A DNA stretch of 64,000 bases from Coralloluteibacterium stylophorae (GTDB lineage Bacteria > Pseudomonadota > Gammaproteobacteria > Xanthomonadales > Xanthomonadaceae), in the NCBI RefSeq assembly GCF_018122625.2, contig NZ_JAGQFT020000005.1, forward strand, positions 186,001 through 250,000. The letters run 5' to 3'. The position numbers and the translations under genes were made by a program. The notes beneath the pieces were generated by a model. It saw nothing but the letters and a program-made list of their open reading frames with translations. It made no database searches and had not been told where the DNA came from. Of the stretch, positions 1-7,900 are shown in pieces (position 1 is the stretch's first letter; the number at the start of each line of letters is the position of its first letter).

Positions 1-1
1 C

Positions 2-127
2 TCGCGGCTGGTGTCCGTCCGCGACCCGCGGCGGATTGCGCAGGCGCGCACGCGGCATGTCAGCGCGTGCCGGCGCCGGCGCGGCGCGGGCGTGGACCTC
101 CTGGCGGCGGCCGTGCAGGCGCTATAA
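2..127 (+). CDS. C-terminal end of an unidentified protein (partial)
   Basis: One reading frame is open from the window edge and closes with TAA at 125-127, giving about 41 residues that end DLLAAAVQAL. The next gene starts 54 bases later on the same strand, so this is a plausible 3' end of an upstream gene. The fragment is Arg- and Ala-rich and carries no motif I can assign. In DNA this GC-rich a short open frame can also arise by chance, so it is a tentative call. Confidence 0.3.
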   Translation, partial: SRLVSVRDPRRIAQARTRHVSACRRRRGAGVDLLAAAVQAL

Positions 128-181
128 GGCAGCGTCGTTCCGGGGGGAGGACGGCGCTCCCCATCCAACCAGGACCGTCCC

Positions 182-2425
182 GTGCACGTACGTCTTCCCG
201 TCGCGGCGCTCGCCGCCGCGCTCGCCTCCCTCACCGCCGCCGCCTCGGCCGCGCCCTTCGAACTCGAACCGCTGGCCGTCGTCGGTGGCCAGATCGCCGA
301 TCCCGTCGAGATCGGCGGCCGCGTCTACCTGCCGATGGGACGCGGTCTCCTCGTGCTGGAGCGCGACCTCGCCGGCGGCGGCGATGCGGTCGGGCGCAGC
401 GTCGGCCTCGCCCGCGGGCGGATCAGCGGCCTGGTCCACGTCGACGGCTTCCTCTATGCGACCTGGCGCCGCGCCGACGGCCGCTCCGGCCTGGCCACCT
501 GGTCGCTGGCCGACGCCGACGCGCCGGCGCTGGTCAGCGACCAGGACGCGCCCGCGCCGTACGGCTTCAGCACCCTGACCGCGATCGCCGCGGTCGACGG
601 CGCGCTGGTGCTGTTCGACAGCGACAACGGCCTGCTGCACGGCAGCCTCCAGGTCCCCTCCGAGCCGCAGCTGAGCGCCACCGGCATCCCCGCGCCGCCC
701 GCCGGCCGCGTGGCGGTCGACGGCCACTTCATCCGCAGCTTCGGCAAGGGCTGGATCGGCGCCAGCCTGGCCACCCTCGACGCCAGCGATCCGGCGATGC
801 CCTACGTCGCCGACGAGATGCCGGTGGACGGCGTCACCGTGTTCAGCACCCACTTCGCGGCGCCCTGGGCGATCGGCGCCGGCGCCGCGTTCACCGTGTT
901 CGACCTGTCCGATCCGTCGGGGGCCATCGTCCAGCGCAGCCAGGTCACGGACGGCCCGCTGGCGACCCAGGCGGTCCTGCTCGGCGCGCGCGCCTACACC
1001 ATGGGCTTCGACGGCCTCGACGTCTGGAACGTGGCCGATCCCGACGCGCCCTTCGTCGCCGCGCACGCCGACATCGACACCCTCGGCACCGACGCCGCGC
1101 TCGCCGGCGACGACGACATGCTCCTGTTCACCCGCACCGATCGCGCGGTCCGCGTCGACGCCGCCGCGCCGGACGCGCCGGTCGCGACCGCCGAGGTCGT
1201 CCTGGCGGGCGGGACCTCCGCCTACGACGTCGCCCTGGCCGGCGACCGCCTGCTCCTGGTGCAGAACGCCTACGGCCTGTCGGTCGCCGAGGCCGACACG
1301 CTCGCGCCGGTCGCGCGCTGGGAGGCCGACCTGCCGCCGAGCCTGCAGGCGCGCGCCTTCGAGGCCATGACCGTGGTCGGCGACATCGCCTACGTCTCCT
1401 CCTGGGGCAGCGGCCTGTATGCGCTGGACATCGGCGATCCGGACGCGCCGGTGCAGGTCGACTACGAGCCCTTCGACTTCGCCGCCGAGAGCGTCGCCGA
1501 CGACGCCGGCCACCTGTTCGTGGTGCGTGCGACCAACGAGCCGGGCATCGGCGTGTTTGACCTCGACGCCGCCGGGCTGCCCGCCTTCCGCGGCTTCTGG
1601 CCGATGTCCGACAACCCGCTCGCGCTCGCCGTCGACGACGGAATCCTCTATGCGCCGGTGAGCGGCACCGACGGCGGGTTCTACGCGTTCGACATGCGCA
1701 ACCCGGACGCGCCAGTCCAGCTCGCGCACTACACCGACGACTGCGCCGCGCCGAGCGACGTGGTGCTCGAACCCGCGCGCGACCGCGCCTACGTCGCCTG
1801 CGACCAGGGCGTGCAGGTGCTCGACGTGAGCGATCCCGCGCAGCCGGTGCGCGTGGCGGCGGTCCCGGGCGAGCCGTGGTCGGGCGGGCGCCTGGCCCTG
1901 CAGGACGGGCTGCTGTGGTTCGCCGACGCCGCCGGCCTCGGCGCCTGGGACGTGCGCGCGGAGGGTGCGCCGGTCGCGGTGGCGCATGCCGACCTCGGCG
2001 GCGACGCGCCGGTCCGCCTGCGCGTGCTCGCCGACGGCCGCCTCGCCGTGCCCACCGGGCAGGCGGGCCTGCACCTGTTCGCCGCGCCCGCGCTGCCGGA
2101 GACGCCGGCCATCCCGCTGGAGAACGGCGTGCTGGTGCGCGACCTCGCCGGCGCCGCCGGCGACGAGCTGCTCTACCGCGTCGACCTGCCCGCCGGTGCC
2201 ACCCGCCTGCGCGTGCTGACCGCCGGCGGCAGCGGCGACGTCGGCCTGTCGATCCGCCGCGGCGCGGCACCGACCGACACCGAGTACGACGCCCGTTCGA
2301 CGCGGCCCGGCAACAACGAGACGGTCACCGTGGACGCCCCCGCCGCGGGCACCTGGTACGTGCGCGTGCACGGCGAAAAGGCGTTCGCCCGCCTCAGCCT
2401 GCGCGCGAGCTGGACCACGCCCTGA
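182..2425 (+). CDS. Secreted LVIVD-repeat beta-propeller protein with C-terminal PPC domain
   Basis: A 747-residue protein beginning with a signal peptide (LPVAALAAALASLTAAASA, residues 5-23), so it is probably exported. The body holds repeated blade-like units around the pattern L-D-(V/I)-x-D-P-x-x-P, for example LDVWNVADPDAP, YALDIGDPDAP, YAFDMRNPDAP and VLDVSDPAQP. This is typical of LVIVD repeats that fold as a beta-propeller. The last 110 residues (YRVDLPAGATRLRV to GTWYVRVHG) resemble a bacterial pre-peptidase C-terminal (PPC) domain. The start is GTG, preceded by AGGA seven bases upstream. No catalytic residues are apparent; a binding or structural surface role is an inference. It stands alone, convergent with the next gene. 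Confidence 0.75.
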   Translation: MHVRLPVAALAAALASLTAAASAAPFELEPLAVVGGQIADPVEIGGRVYLPMGRGLLVLERDLAGGGDAVGRSVGLARGRISGLVHVDGFLYATWRRADGRSGLATWSLADADAPALVSDQDAPAPYGFSTLTAIAAVDGALVLFDSDNGLLHGSLQVPSEPQLSATGIPAPPAGRVAVDGHFIRSFGKGWIGASLATLDASDPAMPYVADEMPVDGVTVFSTHFAAPWAIGAGAAFTVFDLSDPSGAIVQRSQVTDGPLATQAVLLGARAYTMGFDGLDVWNVADPDAPFVAAHADIDTLGTDAALAGDDDMLLFTRTDRAVRVDAAAPDAPVATAEVVLAGGTSAYDVALAGDRLLLVQNAYGLSVAEADTLAPVARWEADLPPSLQARAFEAMTVVGDIAYVSSWGSGLYALDIGDPDAPVQVDYEPFDFAAESVADDAGHLFVVRATNEPGIGVFDLDAAGLPAFRGFWPMSDNPLALAVDDGILYAPVSGTDGGFYAFDMRNPDAPVQLAHYTDDCAAPSDVVLEPARDRAYVACDQGVQVLDVSDPAQPVRVAAVPGEPWSGGRLALQDGLLWFADAAGLGAWDVRAEGAPVAVAHADLGGDAPVRLRVLADGRLAVPTGQAGLHLFAAPALPETPAIPLENGVLVRDLAGAAGDELLYRVDLPAGATRLRVLTAGGSGDVGLSIRRGAAPTDTEYDARSTRPGNNETVTVDAPAAGTWYVRVHGEKAFARLSLRASWTTP

Positions 2426-2433
2426 CCCCGACC

Positions 2434-2460
2434 TAGGCGCGGCTTCGGCCGCGATCCCGC
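2434..2460. repeat. Degenerate REP element
   Basis: The stretch around gcggcttcggccgcgatccc is a decayed version of the REP core found elsewhere in the window. It lies between two convergent genes, the usual place for REPs. Confidence 0.45.
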
Positions 2461-2503
2461 ACCGCATCCGCGCTGCGGGATCCCGTCGCCGCGGCGGTGC
2501 GCC

Positions 2504-3475
2504 TCAGGGCGCCGCCGCGGCCATGGTGCGCTCGACACCGCGCGTGCGCGCCTCGCGCAGCAGGGCCTGCGGCGGTCGCCCCAGGGTGCGCAGGAAGGCC
2601 CGGCGCATCCGCTCCTCGTCGCCGAAGCCGGTCAGCAGCGCCACCTTGCCGATCGAGCGCTCGCCGTCCTCGATGAGCGCGCGCGCCGCCTCCATGCGCA
2701 GCTTCTCCACCGCCTTGGCCGGCGACAGCCCGGTCTGGGCCTGGAACGCGCGGCTGAAGTGGCGCGGGCTCCAGTGCACGTGCGCGGCGAGCTGCTCGAC
2801 CGACAGCGGCTCGCGCAGGTTCTCGCGCGCGAACTCCAGCGCCGTGCGCACGCGGTCGGAGCCCGGTTCCAGCTCGGCCAGCGTCGAGAACTGCGATTGG
2901 CCGCCGGTGCGGCGGTAGTGCACCACCATCTTGCGCGACACGAGCCTGGCGAGCTGGGCGCCCTCGTCGGCATCGAGCAGGGCCAGCGCGAGATCGATGC
3001 AGGCGGTCATGCCGGCCGAGGTCCAGACCCCGTCGTCGGCGACGAAGATGCGGTCCTCCTCGACGCGGACCGCCGGATGCCTGCGCTGCAGCTCGCGCGC
3101 CAGGCCCCAGTGCGTGGTCGCGCGGCGGTCCTGCAGCAGGCCGGCCTGGGCCAGCACGAAGGCGCCGGTGCAGATGCTGGCGATGCGCCGCGTCCGCGGC
3201 GCGGCGCGGCGCAGGTCCTCGACCAGGCCGGGCTCGGCGTCCGGCACCGCCAGCGCGCCGGCGACGAGCAGCGTGTCGAAGCGCCGCCGCCCGATCGCCC
3301 GGGTCTGCATGTCGACGCCGGCCGAGCTGCGCACCATGCCGCCGGCGTGCGACACCAGCTCGAGGTCGTAGACCGGGCGGGCGCGCGCCTCGTTGGCGAG
3401 CTCGAACACGGTCAGCGCCGCCAGGTCGAGCACCTGGAACCCGGGATAGACCACCAGTGCGATGCGTGCGGCCAT
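2504..3475 (-). CDS. GlxA/FtrA-type transcriptional regulator (DJ-1/PfpI domain + AraC helix-turn-helix)
   Basis: A 323-residue regulator. Residues 1-190 form a DJ-1/PfpI-like (class I amidotransferase-like) domain, with the nucleophile-elbow sequence SICTGAFVLAQAGLL (Cys102) and the start ARIALVVYPGFQVLDLAA typical of this group. Residues 225-310 form an AraC-type double helix-turn-helix (LSVEQLAAHVHWSPRHFSRAFQ, then IGKVALLTGFGDEERMRRAF). Such proteins usually act as ligand-sensing activators of a nearby catabolic or detoxification gene. The gene is divergent from an SDR oxidoreductase and an AhpD-like gene, with repeats between the two starts, so it probably controls those genes. The ligand cannot be read from the sequence. 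Confidence 0.85.
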   Translation of the reverse strand: MAARIALVVYPGFQVLDLAALTVFELANEARARPVYDLELVSHAGGMVRSSAGVDMQTRAIGRRRFDTLLVAGALAVPDAEPGLVEDLRRAAPRTRRIASICTGAFVLAQAGLLQDRRATTHWGLARELQRRHPAVRVEEDRIFVADDGVWTSAGMTACIDLALALLDADEGAQLARLVSRKMVVHYRRTGGQSQFSTLAELEPGSDRVRTALEFARENLREPLSVEQLAAHVHWSPRHFSRAFQAQTGLSPAKAVEKLRMEAARALIEDGERSIGKVALLTGFGDEERMRRAFLRTLGRPPQALLREARTRGVERTMAAAAP

Positions 3476-3549
3476 GCCGTCCTCTTCCGCGTGTTCCCGC
3501 GATCTGCGGCCGGGCGAGTGTAGCGCCGGCGACAGTCGCGGAGGCTCCT

Positions 3550-3617
3550 CGCGTCATGTCCTGAATTGCGGGTTACGCGTCATTTGCGCCATTCCCGCCG
3601 CGGCCAAGAATGGCGCC
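3550..3617. promoter_or_regulatory. Candidate operator between the AraC-type regulator and the SDR gene
   Basis: Two exact copies of cgcgtcat lie at 3550-3557 and 3576-3583, 26 bases apart, a direct-repeat layout often bound by AraC-family proteins. Immediately downstream an inverted repeat (gcgccattc at 3586-3594 and gaatggcgc at 3608-3616) sits just before the SDR gene. Both lie in the divergent 180-base gap. The assignment to the neighbouring regulator is inference. Confidence 0.4.
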
Positions 3618-3655
3618 ACGGCAACAGCCGCCACCCACGACACGGAGCCCATCCC

Positions 3656-4417
3656 ATGCAACTCACCGACAACACCATCTTCATCACCGGCGGCACCTCC
3701 GGCATCGGCCGCGCGCTGGCCGAGGCGTTCCACCGGCTCGGCAACCAGGTGATCATCGGCGGCCGTCGCCAGCACCTGCTCGACGAGGTCACCGCGGCGA
3801 ACCCGGGCATGCGCTCGATCCGCATGGACATCACCGATCCCGCCGAGATCCAGGCCGCGGCCGAGACGCTCATCGCCGACTTCCCCGGCCTCAACGTCCT
3901 GGTCAACAACGCCGGCATCATGCCGTTCGACGACGCCGCTGCCGACATCGACGAGGCGGTGATGCAGGCCACGGTCGACACCAACCTGCTCGGCCCGATC
4001 CGCATGACCGCTGCGCTGATCGAGCACCTCAAGCGCCAGCCGCGCGCCACCGTCGTCCACAACACCTCGGTGCTGGCCTACGTGCCGCTGGCGTCCACGG
4101 CGGTGTACTCGGCGAGCAAGGCCGCGCTGCACTCCTACGCGCTCTCGCAGCGCTTCGCCCTGCGCGACAGCAGCGTGCGGGTGCAGGAGATCGCGCCGCC
4201 GTGGGTCGACACCGACCTCATCCACCGCAGCGGCGATCCGCGCGCGATGCCGCTGCAGGCCTTCATCGAGCAGACCATGGCCGCGCTGGCCAGCGATGCC
4301 GAGGAGGTGCTGGTCGAGGCGGTGCGCCCGCTGCGCGACAACCCCGGTGCCGGCGAGCACGCGCTGGTCAACGCCTTCAACCAGAGCCTGGTCGACGCAC
4401 CGATCCCGGTCGCCTAA
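3656..4417 (+). CDS. Short-chain dehydrogenase/reductase (DltE-like SDR)
   Basis: A 253-residue classical SDR. It shows the nucleotide-binding motif TGGTSGIG (residues 11-18), NNAG (84-87), and the catalytic set Ser138, Tyr151 and Lys155 within YSASK. It should catalyse NAD(P)-dependent oxidation or reduction of a small carbonyl or alcohol compound in the cytoplasm; the substrate is unknown. The chosen ATG begins exactly at the conserved N-terminus; an upstream in-frame start would add a non-conserved 30-residue tail. It is followed after 73 bases by an AhpD-like gene on the same strand and is divergent from a GlxA-type regulator, suggesting an inducible stress or detoxification operon. Confidence 0.88.
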   Translation: MQLTDNTIFITGGTSGIGRALAEAFHRLGNQVIIGGRRQHLLDEVTAANPGMRSIRMDITDPAEIQAAAETLIADFPGLNVLVNNAGIMPFDDAAADIDEAVMQATVDTNLLGPIRMTAALIEHLKRQPRATVVHNTSVLAYVPLASTAVYSASKAALHSYALSQRFALRDSSVRVQEIAPPWVDTDLIHRSGDPRAMPLQAFIEQTMAALASDAEEVLVEAVRPLRDNPGAGEHALVNAFNQSLVDAPIPVA

Positions 4418-4490
4418 CCGCCGCGGGCGCGGGCCCGGCGGCAGCGCCGGCCCCGCGCGCGACGCCACGTCCATCAATGAGGAGAACCCC

Positions 4491-5030
4491 ATGTCACGCA
4501 TTCCCGCCATTCCCCCCGAACAGGCCGCCGAGGCCGCCCGCGCGCAGCTCGAGGCGGTCGGCAAGAGCCTGGGCATGGTCCCCAACGCCTTCCGCACCCT
4601 GGCCAACTCGCCGGCCGCGCTGGGCGGCTACCTGGCCCTCAACCAGGCGACGGCGAAGAGCACGCTCTCCGCGCGCGAGCGCGAGACCGTCGCGCTCGCC
4701 ACGTCGGAAGTGAACGGCTGCGACTACTGCCTGGCGGCGCACTCGCTCGGCGGCCGCAAGGCCGGGCTCGACGCGGCCTCGCTGCTCGCCGCGCGGCGCG
4801 GCGACCTCGACGCCTTCGCCGCCCTCGCACGTCGCATCACCGAACGCCGCGGCCGCATCGACGACGCCGACCTCGCCGCCGCCCGCGCCGCCGGGCTCGG
4901 CGACGCGCAGATCGTCGACGTCATCGCCCAGGTCGCGCTGCTGACGTTCACCAACTACCTCAACAACGTCGCGCAGACCGAGCTGGATTTCCCCGCCGTC
5001 GCCGCGCTCGCCGACGCGGCCCCCCTGTAG
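4491..5030 (+). CDS. Carboxymuconolactone decarboxylase/AhpD-family protein
   Basis: A 179-residue all-alpha protein with the AhpD signature NGCDYCLAAH: Cys77, Cys80 and His84 form the redox and proton-relay centre of alkylhydroperoxidase-like proteins. The second half (ITERRGRIDDADLAAARAAG to FTNYLNNVAQTELDFP) matches the usual C-terminal part of peroxidase-related members of this family. The expected role is thiol-dependent reduction of organic peroxides. The start has a ggag motif upstream (tgaggagaacccc). It is the second gene behind the SDR and probably shares its promoter and the divergent regulator. Confidence 0.85.
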   Translation: MSRIPAIPPEQAAEAARAQLEAVGKSLGMVPNAFRTLANSPAALGGYLALNQATAKSTLSARERETVALATSEVNGCDYCLAAHSLGGRKAGLDAASLLAARRGDLDAFAALARRITERRGRIDDADLAAARAAGLGDAQIVDVIAQVALLTFTNYLNNVAQTELDFPAVAALADAAPL

Positions 5031-5052
5031 GAGCGGCTTCAGCCGCGACCGG
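5028..5052. repeat. REP element
   Basis: A single copy of the window's main REP, core tgtaggagcggcttcag followed by ccgcgac. It starts at the stop codon of the AhpD-like gene, so the end of that reading frame touches the repeat. Confidence 0.8.
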
Positions 5053-5125
5053 GCTGCACCGGGGCGCCCCACCGGGCGCCGCCTGCGCGGCACACTGCGC
5101 TCCCGCCCTTCCTCCGAGAGCCGCC

Positions 5126-5656
5126 ATGCCCGACAACAGCGACGCCTGGGACGACCCGTCCGACCTCGGCCACGACTACGACGAGGACGACTTCCCGGCC
5201 CGGGTCTGGAACCTGCTGGTCCTGATCAATCCCGGCGACGAGGAGACGGCGCTGCGCCAGTTCGACGCCTGGCGCGACACCGCGTCCGAACCCGGCGACG
5301 AGGCCTGGCTCGAGAGCCTGCGCGACGTGGTCGACTGGACCTCGGGCTTCCATGTCGCGCAGGACGATCCGGCGACGCTGATGACCGCCGTCGACGAGCT
5401 GGTCGCGCGCTGGAACCTGCGCATCGACTGGGGCGGCGACGCCGACGACGAGGACTTCCTCGCCGACAACGACGCCGGGTCGCTGCTGGCCACCGCCTAC
5501 GACCAGCTGCGCACCCACGGCTACACCCTGTGGACGCTGTACACCGGCGACGACACCGCCACCGGCTGGATGACCCTGAGCCGCGACGACGAAGGCCTGC
5601 TCGCGCTGTGCGGGCTGCTCGGCGTGGATGTGCGGCAGGCGAGCGAGTTCGGCTGA
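5126..5656 (+). CDS. Small acidic cytoplasmic protein, possibly DUF6630 family
   Basis: A 176-residue, strongly acidic protein (start MPDNSDAWDDPSDLGHDYDE) with no signal peptide or membrane segment. The core runs VWNLLVLINPGDEETALRQF and later LRTHGYTLWTLYTGDDTATG. It resembles proteins of the uncharacterised DUF6630 family as I remember them; I am not certain. No function is known for that family. It lies alone between a REP and a run of 7-base repeats, so context gives no clue. Confidence 0.6.
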   Translation: MPDNSDAWDDPSDLGHDYDEDDFPARVWNLLVLINPGDEETALRQFDAWRDTASEPGDEAWLESLRDVVDWTSGFHVAQDDPATLMTAVDELVARWNLRIDWGGDADDEDFLADNDAGSLLATAYDQLRTHGYTLWTLYTGDDTATGWMTLSRDDEGLLALCGLLGVDVRQASEFG

Positions 5657-5671
5657 CGGGAGCGGCGGGCA

Positions 5672-5733
5672 GGGAAACGGGGAACGGGGAACGGGGAACG
5701 GGGAACGGGGAGCGGGGAGCGGGGAGCGGGGCG
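5672..5733. repeat. 7-base tandem repeat (gggaacg)
   Basis: About eight head-to-tail copies of a heptamer: one gggaaacg, four gggaacg and three gggagcg, then a partial copy. The change from a to g occurs as a block, which suggests stepwise expansion by slippage. It fills the gap just before the cation transporter gene, about 100 bases from its start. Confidence 0.85.
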
Positions 5734-5834
5734 TTGCAGCAGACCATCGCAGCGTTCCGCGCGGCCGCCCGCGGCAGGTCCTACCATGTGCGGTCCCGGC
5801 GCGGCCGGGCCGTTCGAACCACGCGGAGGGCGAC

Positions 5835-6455
5835 ATGGCCGGATCATGCTGCGGCGGCGGGACCGTCGACCTGCAGGCCATGCAGGCGCGCCAGCGGCGG
5901 GTGCTGATGATCGTGCTGGCGATCAACCTCGGCACCTTCGCGATGATGCTCGCCGCGGCGGTCTACAGCGGCTCCTCGTCGCTGCTGTCGGGCAGTCTCG
6001 ACAACCTCGGCGACGCGCTGACCTACCTCCTGAGCATCGCGGTGATCGCCGCCAGCACCCGCACCAAGGCGCGGGTGGCGCTGTTCAAGGGCGCGCTGAT
6101 CTTCGCCGCCGCGGTCGCCGTCGCGGTGCAGATCGGCTGGCGCCTGGCGCATCCGGAGGTGCCGGTGTTCGAGGCGATCGGCGCGGCAGGCGTGGTCAAC
6201 CTCGCGCTCAACGGCGTGTGCCTGTGGCTGCTGACGCCCTATCGCGGCGGCGACGTCAACATGACCTCGGCCTGGGAGTGCTCGCGCAACGACGTGTTCG
6301 AGGGCATGGCCGTGCTGGTGGCCGCGGCCGGCGTGTGGTGGTTCGACGCCGGCTGGCCGGACCTCGTGGTCGCCGCGGCGCTGCTGGTCCTGTTCCTGCG
6401 CTCGGCCTGGCGCGTGCTGCGCCTCGGCTGGCGCAACTACCGCGCCGAAGGCTGA
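5835..6455 (+). CDS. Cation-efflux-like membrane transporter (CDF family)
   Basis: A 206-residue inner-membrane protein with a Cys/Gly N-terminus (MAGSCCGGG), about six hydrophobic segments and no C-terminal cytoplasmic domain. The second segment carries SGSLDNLGDALTYLLS and the fifth carries RNDVFEGMAVL, the positions where cation diffusion facilitators bind metal with D/H/N residues. It should therefore export a divalent metal ion by exchange with protons. Its length is that of the short, single-domain members. The start is supported by ggaggg 5-10 bases upstream. The usual HxxxD is replaced by DxxxD-like residues, so metal choice cannot be predicted. Confidence 0.75.
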   Translation: MAGSCCGGGTVDLQAMQARQRRVLMIVLAINLGTFAMMLAAAVYSGSSSLLSGSLDNLGDALTYLLSIAVIAASTRTKARVALFKGALIFAAAVAVAVQIGWRLAHPEVPVFEAIGAAGVVNLALNGVCLWLLTPYRGGDVNMTSAWECSRNDVFEGMAVLVAAAGVWWFDAGWPDLVVAAALLVLFLRSAWRVLRLGWRNYRAEG

Positions 6456-6469
6456 GCGACAGCCCTCCT

Positions 6470-6495
6470 CCTGTAGGAGCGGCTTCAGCCGCGAC
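6470..6495. repeat. REP element
   Basis: One copy of the REP core tgtaggagcggcttcag plus ccgcgac in the gap between two convergent genes. Confidence 0.8.
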
Positions 6496-6541
6496 CGCCC
6501 GCATGCGATGCACGCGGCGCCGCAGGACACACAGGCACCGC

Positions 6542-7231
6542 CTACAGCCCCGGCGCGTCAGCCGGCACCGTCAGCGTGCGGATCTCCCCGTCGTTCCACG
6601 CGGTGACCATGCCGAACGCCAGCCTGGGCCGCATCGGGTCGCCGTCGGGAATCGCGACCACGACGTGGTAGCGCCAGCCGTCGCCGAGCTGCCGCCGCGC
6701 GAGCGCCTCGGCCTGCGCCGCGGCGTCCGCATCCAGCGCCAGCCGCGGCTGCAGCGCGAGCGCGAGCCCGATGACGCCGCCCAGCACCGCGGCCGGCCAC
6801 AGCGGCCAGCCCCGCCCGCCGGCCGCGGACTGCATCGCCCGCACGGCCGGCGCGCCCAGGCGCCACGTCGCGAAGACCGCGACCGCCAGCGCCGCCAGCG
6901 GGACCAGCAGCGACGGCCAGGCGAGCCCGGGCTGCACGCGCAGTTCCATCAGCAGCAGGGCCGGCGGCGTATTCACCGGGATCATCAGCAGCCGTGCCAG
7001 CACCAGGGCCGCGCCCAGCGCCGCCAGCGCGCGCGCCGGGGCGATGGCGCCGGGGCTCCGCACGAGCAGCAGCACGCCGGCGAGCGCCGCGACCACGCCC
7101 AGCTGCGCCTGGAACCAGATTCCCGCAAGGATCGCGTAGAGCTTGAGTCCGGCCTCGACCGCGGCGGCCGCAAGCAGCAGCGCGCCCACGCGCAGCAGGA
7201 TGCCGCGCGCCTCGCGGTGCGCGTCGTTCAT
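6542..7231 (-). CDS. Uncharacterised multi-pass membrane protein
   Basis: A 229-residue protein with about five hydrophobic stretches (for example ILLRVGALLLAAAAVEAGLK near the start and WPAAVLGGVIGLALAL near residue 155) and a soluble tail of about 65 residues. The tail, containing DGWRYHVVVAIPDGDPMRPR, is probably outside the membrane. I do not recognise a family. Its ATG overlaps the stop codon of the upstream RDD gene by four bases (ATGA), so the two are co-translated and probably work together. Confidence 0.65.
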   Translation of the reverse strand: MNDAHREARGILLRVGALLLAAAAVEAGLKLYAILAGIWFQAQLGVVAALAGVLLLVRSPGAIAPARALAALGAALVLARLLMIPVNTPPALLLMELRVQPGLAWPSLLVPLAALAVAVFATWRLGAPAVRAMQSAAGGRGWPLWPAAVLGGVIGLALALQPRLALDADAAAQAEALARRQLGDGWRYHVVVAIPDGDPMRPRLAFGMVTAWNDGEIRTLTVPADAPGL

Positions 7232-7677
7232 GCGCGCCCGTACCGGACCGGCGCGTTCCGCTGCACCACGACCGTCCGCGCGAGCTTGTCGTGCCAGCCC
7301 TGCTTGCGCCCGTCGAAGGCGACCCAGAGGAAACCGAGGCCGAGCGGGAGGCCGGCGACCACGTAGCCGATATAGCGCACCACCGCCTGCAGGGCGCCGA
7401 TGGTGTCGCCGGTGCGGGCGTCGACCACCTGCGTGGACACCGCCATCTTCCCCGGCGTCGCGCGCTTCCACAGCCAGAACGCGATCGTGGCGACGGCAGG
7501 AAGCACGTAGGACAACAGCACATCGACCGGCCCGGCGACGAGGGGCGCGTCCGGCTCCAGGTAGGCCGGCCCGTAGGCGGCCAGGAGCAGCGGGATGGTG
7601 ATCAGCGCGATCAGGATCATGTCGATGAGCGAAGCGCCCACGCGGATCCAGAAGCCGGCGTAGCGGGTGTCGTCCAA
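7228..7677 (-). CDS. RDD family membrane protein
   Basis: A 149-residue RDD protein. It shows the family's N-terminal pattern RYAGFWIRVGASLIDMILIALI (Arg and Asp in the first helix), the central WKRATPGKMAVSTQVVDARTG and the end GWHDKLARTVVV. RDD proteins are small three-to-four-helix membrane proteins; some have been linked to ion transport. I chose the TTG at 7675-7677 because aggggaa lies just upstream and it falls where the family begins; there is no ATG nearby. It is the first gene of a two-gene operon with the membrane protein downstream. Confidence 0.8.
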   Translation of the reverse strand: MDDTRYAGFWIRVGASLIDMILIALITIPLLLAAYGPAYLEPDAPLVAGPVDVLLSYVLPAVATIAFWLWKRATPGKMAVSTQVVDARTGDTIGALQAVVRYIGYVVAGLPLGLGFLWVAFDGRKQGWHDKLARTVVVQRNAPVRYGRA

Positions 7678-7900
7678 GTTGTTCCCCTGTGTCTCGCCCG
7701 CGGACGGGGCGGTCGTCGTCGACCGCGCATTCTCGCATCCGCAACGGCGGCAGGTCGCGTCCTTCGCAGAGAGGGCGGGACGCGCTGCGTCCGCGCCGGA
7801 GCCCTTCGGCCGCCGCGCGTGGCGAAGGGCGAGCCGGCCCGGCCCTCCCGACCCACGCAACGGCGCCCGTGCCCGTGGCGGAGGCGCGGCACGCCGCCGC

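Noticed and set aside
7799-7829. Inverted repeat gcccttcg / cgaagggc between the RDD and hydrolase genes
   Set aside because: The arms are only eight bases, with a long loop and no T-run. It gives no clear terminator or operator.
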